Below, piece by piece: positions 20,731-30,308 of a DNA stretch of 38,039 bases; position 1 is the stretch's first letter, and the number at the start of each line of letters is the position of its first letter. The stretch lies in NCBI GenBank assembly GCA_945915235.1, contig CAMEEX010000009.1, forward strand, positions 1 through 38,039, written 5' to 3'. Position numbers and translations under genes: made by a program. Source of the DNA: an uncultured Clostridia bacterium (GTDB lineage Bacteria > Bacillota > Clostridia > Lachnospirales > Lachnospiraceae). The notes under the pieces are model-generated. The model was not told the origin of the DNA, did not search any database, and saw only the letters and a list, made by a program, of their open reading frames with translations.

Positions 20731-23700
20731 GTTCCCTATTATATCATACCAAGCGATAACTGGGAACAACAACTCACGTGCTCCAGTCCAGTTCTTTTTC
20801 TTATTATATCATACCAAGCGATAACTGGGAACAACAACTGCCCGTGCTGACACTCGAAAAGGCACGGAATTATATCATACCAAGCGATAACTGGGAACAA
20901 CAACTGCAGCAGAACAAAGGAGGACACAAAAATGATTATATCATACCAAGCGATAACTGGGAACAACAACCGGCCCCCGTGGATCCCGGCCAGCATCTCG
21001 ATTATATCATACCAAGCGATAACTGGGAACAACAACTCGAGCCGGTGAGCCGCTGGAAGGCGCAGCATTATATCATACCAAGCGATAACTGGGAACAACA
21101 ACTGATCCCGAAGTGGGGAACGCTTGGCGGGTATTATATCATACCAAGCGATAACTGGGAACAACAACTCGCTTCGAGATTCACGGTCTCGATCGCCAAT
21201 TATATCATACCAAGCGATAACTGGGAACAACAACACCCGCTTTGCCTGTCCTTTGGAGCTCCGGATTATATCATACCAAGCGATAACTGGGAACAACAAC
21301 CGGCCCCCGTGGATCCCGGCCAGCATCTCGATTATATCATACCAAGCGATAACTGGGAACAACAACGCGAAGGCCCGCGGGTATCACGATATTGAATTAT
21401 ATCATACCAAGCGATAACTGGGAACAACAACTAATATGTCGTCCACGGTGGAAGTGCGGAGATTATATCATACCAAGCGATAACTGGGAACAACAACTAC
21501 TTGAGAGCTTTTGTACCATTTGATTTTATTATATCATACCAAGCGATAACTGGGAACAACAACTTGTAATTTCGTCATAATAAAAACCACCTTATTATAT
21601 CATACCAAGCGATAACTGGGAACAACAACACGCTGCCAAAACCGCCAGAAAGAACATTATTATATCATACCAAGCGATAACTGGGAACAACAACCGGGTG
21701 AGTTTTTCGCTGACGCATTAGCAATTATATCATACCAAGCGATAACTGGGAACAACAACTTCCATTGTTGCCTCCTTTGTTCTTTAATAATTATATCATA
21801 CCAAGCGATAACTGGGAACAACAACAGCCGGGAACGTACCGTGAAGAGGACGTGCATTATATCATACCAAGCGATAACTGGGAACAACAACTGTATGCAA
21901 AGCGGACGCCTACAAGATAGAATTATATCATACCAAGCGATAACTGGGAACAACAACTAATCTTCTTGAGTGGGTACTCACTCATTAATTATATCATACC
22001 AAGCGATAACTGGGAACAACAACGACGACGAGCTCATGCTTAATGTCGAGAAGATTATATCATACCAAGCGATAACTGGGAACAACAACTATCCAGTGTT
22101 CGGGATTTGGCGAGTGCTGATTATATCATACCAAGCGATAACTGGGAACAACAACTGACAGGACACACACACACACACACACACAATTATATCATACCAA
22201 GCGATAACTGGGAACAACAACGGACACAGACGGATGAGTATGTGCTGAGAAATTATATCATACCAAGCGATAACTGGGAACAACAACCTTTTTTATTTGT
22301 ATAATCTTCCCAATAAAATTATATCATACCAAGCGATAACTGGGAACAACAACACAGGATAAGGCAGCAGTACAAGAGGGGTAATTATATCATACCAAGC
22401 GATAACTGGGAACAACAACCATACCTACAAAAAGAACTGAAGCTTGCCATTATATCATACCAAGCGATAACTGGGAACAACAACTCTATCATAAAAAGAT
22501 AAACGCTTGAATATATTATATCATACCAAGCGATAACTGGGAACAACAACGTTGTATAAACTATTAATTATATGGCTTAAATTATATCATACCAAGCGAT
22601 AACTGGGAACAACAACGTCCTCGGGTTAATCAAAATCATGCTCACAATTATATCATACCAAGCGATAACTGGGAACAACAACATTTCATTATCTGCTGTA
22701 TAGGTACTTAAAATTATATCATACCAAGCGATAACTGGGAACAACAACATTTACTAAACCATATACTACATTATCCAATTATATCATACCAAGCGATAAC
22801 TGGGAACAACAACGCCTTGATGTCCTTTAATCTCACCGTGAGTATTATATCATACCAAGCGATAACTGGGAACAACAACCTTTAATCCCATCACATAATC
22901 CATAGATAAATTATATCATACCAAGCGATAACTGGGAACAACAACCTACCTACCAAAATGTTAATTAAGCCTCTGATTATATCATACCAAGCGATAACTG
23001 GGAACAACAACTTATTGTGTTATATTCAATGTACCGGATCTATTATATCATACCAAGCGATAACTGGGAACAACAACCCCAGCGGCACCGCAGTGCCATT
23101 CAACATAATTATATCATACCAAGCGATAACTGGGAACAACAACTTTTCTTGTTACAATTCTTTTTGGCTTGACATTATATCATACCAAGCGATAACTGGG
23201 AACAACAACATTTACCGCGTTGTCAGGCTGTTTAAACGATTATATCATACCAAGCGATAACTGGGAACAACAACTACCCTTGCAAGAGTGACGAGCAACA
23301 GAGAATTATATCATACCAAGCGATAACTGGGAACAACAACGAAATGTATTCGAAACAGAGGGCGGAGGATATTATATCATACCAAGCGATAACTGGGAAC
23401 AACAACTGGTTTAGTGATATTTTTCAGCTTCTTTGATTATATCATACCAAGCGATAACTGGGAACAACAACCAGGCGTAATACCATTTTGCTAGGAGGAA
23501 TATTATATCATACCAAGCGATAACTGGGAACAACAACATTTACCGCGTTGTCAGGCTGTTTAAACGATTATATCATACCAAGCGATAACTGGGAACAACA
23601 ACTACCCTTGCAAGAGTGACGAGCAACAGAGAATTATATCATACCAAGCGATAACTGGGAACAACAACCGATTGACGGAGCTATTGTCGGTTGTACAGAT

Positions 23701-24730
23701 TATATCATACCAAGCGATAACTGGGAACAACAACATAAGCGGGCGAGGGCGATTAACTCAGGGATTATATCATACCAAGCGATAACTGGGAACAACAACT
23801 TTAATAGTTTATACCACGCACATACAAGTATTATATCATACCAAGCGATAACTGGGAACAACAACCAACAAATCTATCGTATGCACACTGTAAGTATTAT
23901 ATCATACCAAGCGATAACTGGGAACAACAACTGACTGCGGTATGGTAGATGCGGAGGTTGATTATATCATACCAAGCGATAACTGGGAACAACAACGTTA
24001 TTACTTGCCATCCTGTACCCCCTTAAATTATATCATACCAAGCGATAACTGGGAACAACAACTTAGGGTTGTACGTTGTAACTCTTGGTGCTATTATATC
24101 ATACCAAGCGATAACTGGGAACAACAACATTCAAGTTGATGAAAATGGGGGTGATAATATTATATCATACCAAGCGATAACTGGGAACAACAACATTCAC
24201 AATAACACCCCCTTTGCTATATGATTATATCATACCAAGCGATAACTGGGAACAACAACACGGTGCCGCCTGCTATGCACTGGCACACAATTATATCATA
24301 CCAAGCGATAACTGGGAACAACAACGTTTGATTGAAGAAACCTAGGACAGCTCTGATTATATCATACCAAGCGATAACTGGGAACAACAACCTTTTGATA
24401 ATTTAAGTTTCTGAAAACAAATTATATCATACCAAGCGATAACTGGGAACAACAACTGGCCAAGATGGCCATGGCTGAGGCCGAAAATTATATCATACCA
24501 AGCGATAACTGGGAACAACAACCTTAACGGTTCCACAACAGGCGGTGCCGTTATTATATCATACCAAGCGATAACTGGGAACAACAACGCGAGGAAAATC
24601 TCTGGGGCAATATCTGGAATTATATCATACCAAGCGATAACTGGGAACAACAACATTCGCAATCTATACATGTGTTAAAATTTATTATATCATACCAAGC
24701 GATAACTGGGAACAACAACCAATCACGACC

Positions 24731-25982
24731 CACGACAAACGCATGAATGATTATTTTCTCCAAATTTTTTCTCTTACCATTTTTTAAGCTTCTAGAATTT
24801 CTTCCAAGAATTGAATTGGACGCAAACTTATTACAAATCGTTTCTTTTTCATCGACAATTTATGTCTTGTCAGTTCTGCCGGTTTTAAAATACTCAGACT
24901 CCATTTCCTTATGATATTCAAATTTTGTGCCGCCATCTTATCGATGGTTGTATTCGCATCTTCTTTAAATGTCACATCTAAGTGCCAGTGCATGCTTTCT
25001 ATACTCCAATGTCCCCTTACTGCCCGGCTCACTTCTTTTATATCTGTTTTCAGACTACTTATAAAGTAGCGATATTCTTCCGATTCTTCTCCATCTTTCT
25101 GGATGCTTTTCTTCTCCATTACAATACTTTTCAAGCCCTTCCAGTTTTTCTTTTGACCCAGCCAGTCGATGTCTTCCGTCTGATAATACTCCCGTATTTC
25201 TATTTGTCCATGCGCCTTTTCATATGTTCTTCTATAATTTCCCTCTCTCCGGATTGCTTTTATAAATTCTTCATTTGAAAAATATTCTTTTACATCTTCA
25301 TAGAAACAGCTCTGGTTTTTCTTCAATGCCAATACATAGTCTGCCCGTTTCTCCCTGATTTTTTCTGCAATTGCCGTCTGCGTCCCCATTGCATCAATCG
25401 TTATAATCTGACCTTTTATCTGGATTTTGTCCAGTAATTCCGGAATTGCTGTAATCTCATTGCTTTTTTCTTCCACTGCTTTTTGTCCAAGACTGAACCC
25501 GTCTTCTTTACTCCATGCCGAGACAATGTGGGCTGCTTTTTCCTCTCCACGCTTACTGGAACGCATCGTTTTTCCATCAATACAGATGATTTTTTTCAAC
25601 AGTTCCCCATCATTCTGGTTTAAACGTTCCTGCCACTTCCCATAAAGTTGCTGGAGAATTTCAGGTGCAATCATTCCCATTACGCGTCGAATCGTATCAT
25701 GTGATGGCACTCCGTTCTTCAGTTCTATATATTTTCGAAGATAATCCTGATAGCAGTCTGCAAACAATGCCATTTCTACCCAGTCATCTGCATTTGCAAG
25801 TGTGGCAAAAAGCACGATTACCAGAATGTCCTTCAGTTTATGACGGACTTTTTTCTGCTGACGATTATCCTCAATGTATTCCATCCAATCTAATAATTCC
25901 TGCATATACCAACACCCCTTTTCTTTTTATTTTACCAGAAAATGGGCGTGTTCACAATTTATTTACTCATGCGTTTGTCGTG
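24731..25982 (-). mobile_element. ISAs1-family-like insertion sequence inserted in a CRISPR spacer
   Basis: 16-bp perfect terminal IR CACGACAAACGCATGA ... TCATGCGTTTGTCGTG; 9-bp target duplication ATCACGACC at 24722-24730 and 25983-25991. Confidence 0.93.
24784..25905 (-). CDS. ISAs1-family-like transposase
   Basis: 373 aa; KLKDILVIVLFATLANADDWVEM, PSHDTIRRVMGMI, ICIDGKTMRSS, HIVSAWSKEDGFSLGQKAVEEKSNEITAIPELL, RGHWSIESMHWHLDVTFKEDA. Confidence 0.92.
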   Translation of the reverse strand: MQELLDWMEYIEDNRQQKKVRHKLKDILVIVLFATLANADDWVEMALFADCYQDYLRKYIELKNGVPSHDTIRRVMGMIAPEILQQLYGKWQERLNQNDGELLKKIICIDGKTMRSSKRGEEKAAHIVSAWSKEDGFSLGQKAVEEKSNEITAIPELLDKIQIKGQIITIDAMGTQTAIAEKIREKRADYVLALKKNQSCFYEDVKEYFSNEEFIKAIRREGNYRRTYEKAHGQIEIREYYQTEDIDWLGQKKNWKGLKSIVMEKKSIQKDGEESEEYRYFISSLKTDIKEVSRAVRGHWSIESMHWHLDVTFKEDANTTIDKMAAQNLNIIRKWSLSILKPAELTRHKLSMKKKRFVISLRPIQFLEEILEA

Positions 25983-27034
25983 ATCACGACCTTGGCGGCA
26001 AAATGACCGATTATATCATACCAAGCGATAACTGGGAACAACAACCTATCGTTACTCGACTCAATTGTATAATCAATTATATCATACCAAGCGATAACTG
26101 GGAACAACAACCGGTGCTCTTCTTCAAGCTCTTCACGCGACATTATATCATACCAAGCGATAACTGGGAACAACAACACATTAAGTTTAAAAAATGTGCG
26201 TGGAAAAATTATATCATACCAAGCGATAACTGGGAACAACAACTTCCGCGTCAGATAACGAGTCTATTTTGTATTATATCATACCAAGCGATAACTGGGA
26301 ACAACAACTTTTACAAGTTATAGCTTGTACCCTTTCCTATTATATCATATCAAGCGATAACTGGGAACAACAACCAAAACTCACACAGAATGATGCAACG
26401 GGGTATTATATCATACCAAGCGATAACTGGGAACAACAACCTCCCATCATAACCGATTTACGGCTGATTGATTATATCATACCAAGCGATAACTGGGAAC
26501 AACAACTGATTTTGCATTGCCTGATATTGTTCTTGTATTATATCATACCAAGCGATAACTGGGAACAACAACCAACCGCCGAAGGCGGCGCACTGCCGGG
26601 GTATTATATCATACCAAGCGATAACTGGGAACAACAACAGGCGGAAAATTTGGTGACGGCGCATACAAATTATATCATACCAAGCGATAACTGGGAACAA
26701 CAACCTTGACAGCAACGATTACACGTTGGAAGGGATTATATCATACCAAGCGATAACTGGGAACAACAACAGGCGGAATACGTCCTTAATACGGTCACTA
26801 ATTATATCATACCAAGCGATAACTGGGAACAACAACAGCCGCTTCACAGGATAGACAGTCAGCGTTATTATATCATACCAAGCGATAACTGGGAACAACA
26901 ACAAACTATCTAATGGCAACACCGGAACAAGAATTATATCATACCAAGCGATAACTGGGAACAACAACGTCCTTAGAAGCTGCATAATATCCTAATGATT
27001 ATATCATACCAAGCGATAACCGGGAAAAACAACT

Positions 27035-27610
27035 AAACCTTGCGGCAAGTATATATATCCAGATGTATATCGCAGACATCAGAGGTGCAGATGTACTGTG
27101 GAGTATGATTCTGGGAGTGGTAAAGTCCAGAATGTTCATACGAAGCAGTGGAAAAGTATTGCTGGAAGTGATAAGATTGAAGCAAGAAAATTGACGGGTT
27201 TAGATGCTTCCGACGATGAAGTACAGAAGCATATAAGAGAAGAACTTATATCAAACTGTGATATAGATAACATTACCAATGACTAGGGCGTCCACAGACA
27301 AGGAACCAGAAGATATGAAGAATGTAAAGACATGCTGGAAGCCAAGGGACAGTATGGTTCTTCATATTTGCCAGTTAGTGATGATGAGGTTCTTGAACTA
27401 GTGCATAAATATTCAGGAAAAGGCGAAATACGAGTTGACTGTTCTGATAGGTGAAATAATAGAGAGGCAATTGTGAAAAATGACAAGATAGTGGGTGTTG
27501 TAGTTAATAACATGAATGGCAAGTCTGCGGAAACATCTGTGTTTAAAATTCACTACGCGAAAAAAGAATTTCATATTGTTCTGGACTATCCGAGCAAAAA
27601 GGAGGCAGTA
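27035..27610 (+). pseudogene. 3' remnant of prophage minor head (MuF-like) protein with C-terminal toxin-50-like domain
   Basis: Single frame KPCGKYIYPDVYRRHQRCRCTVEYDSGSGKVQNVHTKQWK...(TAG 27284)...KGQYGSSYLPVSDDEVLELVHKYSGKGEIRVDCSDR (TGA 27452) NNREAIVKNDKIVGVVVNNMNGKSAETSVFKIHYAKKEFHIVLDYPSKK. Confidence 0.65.
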
Positions 27611-27814
27611 ATGAAATATGAGATAATAGAAAAGTTTATAGATAAGAAAGTTATTTTGACTGATATTGATGGGAAGAGGTTCAGAGGAGTAATAACCAAT
27701 ACGGAAAGTGAATTTGATACGCTTTCAGGCAAAACGGAGGTTGAATTATATATTGGGAAAATATATATTGGGATACCATTTGATGAAATAGAAAATATTA
27801 TAGAGATTGAATAG
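27611..27814 (+). CDS. small protein, candidate immunity protein for the decayed toxin
   Basis: ATG 27611 preceded by AAGGAGG; 67 aa MKYEIIEKFIDKKVILTDIDGKRFRGVITNTESEFDTLSGKTEVELYIGKIYIGIPFDEIENIIEIE. Confidence 0.5.
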   Translation: MKYEIIEKFIDKKVILTDIDGKRFRGVITNTESEFDTLSGKTEVELYIGKIYIGIPFDEIENIIEIE

Positions 27815-28322
27815 CCGCCTGAGAAGGAGGTCTTTTCATGTTAAGTTGCACCGGTGCATGTATGGCTGACAAGATGAGAAAAGGCTGCCAGACGCCAACT
27901 CAATCCGTTGCCCTGCTTTATTATGAGTCCAACGGTGACATTGTATAAAGAGACGGGAAGAAAAGCTCAGAAATGTCAAGTTTAATAAAAATGCAAACAA
28001 CAGATTACACATGGATTGCCTGCATGAAGTGAGGGAACTTATGCATGCCCCAAAAGTAAGTGGTGATATCCGGCTATATTGTTCCGGAATTTTGTAAGGG
28101 ATGCAATGGAGAGACAATATTAATAAAAATCTGAACAAGATCGCCTTAGCGCTGAATAATTAATTTTCCCGTTGGGAGAATTGGTTGTTCGGTGTTTTTT
28201 GTTGAACTGTACTTTTTATAGAACAGGTGCCAAGTATAATGAGGGTAACAAACAAAAGCCGCGAATTGCAATACAAAATAGGCATTAGTTTACAGCCAAA
28301 AAATGGCAGAAAGGTGGCAGTT

Positions 28323-28535
28323 ATGCATATTTTAGCATTTATTTTATTTTTTGTGATGTGTTCAATTGGAGCAGCCTGCAAGGGAGATTATTCAGGATTA
28401 GCGGTAATAGGAAAAGTCATTGGATTTTTTGCATTATGGATTGGAATGATGTTTTTGTTTACACAGCCGGTATTGCTGTTTGTGGTGATAGTGATTATCG
28501 TTATTGTTTTTGTTGCCTTGAATTCCAAGACATAA
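28323..28535 (+). CDS. small membrane protein (70 aa)
   Basis: RBS AGAAAGGTGG then ATG; hydrophobic segments MHILAFILFFVMCSIGAAC and VIGFFALWIGMMFLFTQPVLLFVVIVIIVIVFVAL. Confidence 0.5.
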   Translation: MHILAFILFFVMCSIGAACKGDYSGLAVIGKVIGFFALWIGMMFLFTQPVLLFVVIVIIVIVFVALNSKT

Positions 28536-28664
28536 TGGGTAAAGATATAGGAATATGAAAAGTTTATCTGCCTTATAAAAGAACTCTACTTTTATTCTAC
28601 ATGAAAAAGTTGAAACAATATGAGAGTGGTATAAAATAAGATTAGCAGGTAACGGAGGAAAATT

Positions 28665-30140
28665 ATGAGAGACTATAGTTTTGGAAATTTTATCAGTACA
28701 TTGAGGGAGAGAGGTGGCATGTCTCAATATCAATTAGGTACACTCGTCGGTGTTTCGGATAAGGCGGTGTCAAAATGGGAAAATGGAGCTTCCAAGCCAA
28801 GAACAGATGTTATAAAAAAACTGGCAAAGGTTTTAGGTGTAAGCGTTGACGAGTTGTTAACCTGCGAATATGATTCTTCAAATTATGTAAGAAAGGAATT
28901 ATTTGCATTGAATAATAAAATTATTAAGCAGGCAGAAAAAAGGTTGAAAGAGCTATACGGGGACAAACCGCCGGTGATAATGGCTAACAGATTTAAGACA
29001 GAACAGATTATGCTTGATGGGCAGGAAACACTTCTGTGGATGGGATTTATGGGAGAGTTATATGGAAAATGCCGTGAAGCGGGAGCGTACTTTGAAGTAA
29101 GAAATGCCCAGATGGGAGCATCTCTTATTGCATGGCTTTTGGGTGGAACAAATGTGAATCCTTTGCCGGCGCACTATTATTGTCCGGCGTGTCATAAAAT
29201 TCAATTTATACCAAATGTAAAATGTGGGTTAGATGCTCCAAATAAAAAATGTATATGTGGAATGGAGTATTATAAGGATGGTTTCGGAATTGATGTAGGG
29301 AATATGTATCCTATTGAAAGAAGTAATGACATATATGTTTCTAACAATACAACGAAAATTGTGGAGGAATGTCTGAATGATTATTTCTTAAAATATGGCA
29401 GAATAAGAAAATTTAATATAATTTATACACCTATAACAGATGTGGAAATTCCGGAGGGCGATGATATTATTGGAACAAAGTTTGCACTGATATCACAGGA
29501 GATGTCAAAAGAGTTTCCTGAATATATAATAACAATGCAGTATGAGGATTTTCGTAAGGTGCGAGATGAATTTTCTATATTGACTGTTAATGAGAACAAA
29601 CAGGAGTATATATCTTTTTTTGACATGGAAAAGATAGGATATACAGACAAACAAATAAGATCGTATATTAATTATTCAGTGAAGGAGTGTGCGTTTAGAC
29701 ATTATTACAGCGGAGTAGATTTGAATAAATTATTTAAAAATCCTGACAATATGAATTTTAGTGGGTTGCTTGCGGTTTATGGTTTTTTACATGGCACCAA
29801 CGCATGGGAAAATAACTCGGAGTTTTTATACGAAAAGGGAATCCCAATGAATGATCTGATTTCATGCCGTGAGGATGTTTATTCTTATTTGTACCATAAG
29901 ATAGAGACAAAATATAACAATCCTTTAGGCTTGGTATTTGAAATAAAAGAGGATGTACGCAAAGGGAAATACTTTTATAATGGCATGCCTGCAGAAATCG
30001 AAAAATTGCTGTCAGAATGTGAAGTTCCTGATTGGTATATAGAAAGTATGAAAAAAATCAGATATTTGTTTCCAAAAACAAATTTGACTGTGCAGTTGAA
30101 ACGTAATGTATGCAAGACGTTGATGAAAAATGGATATTAA
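28665..30140 (+). CDS. XRE HTH protein fused to a PolC-like (DNA polymerase III alpha, Gram-positive type) region lacking recognisable catalytic motif
   Basis: N-term FISTLRERGGMSQYQLGTLVGVSDKAVSKWENGASKPRTDVIKKLAKVL; then NPLPAHYYCPACHKIQF..CGLDAPNKKCICGMEYYKDGFGID and FSGLLAVYGFLHGTNAWENN...LISCREDVYSYL...DVRKGKYF...EVPDWYIESMKKIRYLFPK as in PolC. Confidence 0.8.
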   Translation: MRDYSFGNFISTLRERGGMSQYQLGTLVGVSDKAVSKWENGASKPRTDVIKKLAKVLGVSVDELLTCEYDSSNYVRKELFALNNKIIKQAEKRLKELYGDKPPVIMANRFKTEQIMLDGQETLLWMGFMGELYGKCREAGAYFEVRNAQMGASLIAWLLGGTNVNPLPAHYYCPACHKIQFIPNVKCGLDAPNKKCICGMEYYKDGFGIDVGNMYPIERSNDIYVSNNTTKIVEECLNDYFLKYGRIRKFNIIYTPITDVEIPEGDDIIGTKFALISQEMSKEFPEYIITMQYEDFRKVRDEFSILTVNENKQEYISFFDMEKIGYTDKQIRSYINYSVKECAFRHYYSGVDLNKLFKNPDNMNFSGLLAVYGFLHGTNAWENNSEFLYEKGIPMNDLISCREDVYSYLYHKIETKYNNPLGLVFEIKEDVRKGKYFYNGMPAEIEKLLSECEVPDWYIESMKKIRYLFPKTNLTVQLKRNVCKTLMKNGY

Positions 30141-30308
30141 TGTTAAAGTAAACGATAACCTGTTCATCAGGCTTAACTCTAAAAATATCTTTTATGCATT
30201 TTGATACATAGAGAGAACGGAATGGGTTATAAATATGCCGGTGTTGAAAAATAGTTACAACTATGCTACACTATATTTATAACTGTAAAGTGAAGGGGGA
30301 TATCTGCT

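Larger units (their letters stand above)
20738..27033 (-). CRISPR. Type II-C CRISPR array, 77 repeats by hand count, interrupted by an IS; crRNA sense on minus strand
   Basis: 36-nt repeat ATTATATCATACCAAGCGATAACTGGGAACAACAAC (+ strand), 29-30-nt spacers; crRNA-sense repeat GTTGTTGTTCCCAGTTATCGCTTGGTATGATATAAT; tracrRNA anti-repeat lies on + strand. Confidence 0.97.

Noticed and set aside
20739-21365. Long ORFs in both strands over the array (repeated YIIPSDNWEQQ / LLFPVIAWYDII peptides) as a novel repeat protein family
   Set aside because: Artefact of a 66-bp (22-codon) CRISPR unit; frames break where spacers are 29 nt and there are no RBSs
27836-28200. Possible genes after the toxin remnant
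   Set aside because: Only short broken frames; probably decayed phage/mobile DNA but I cannot name a family
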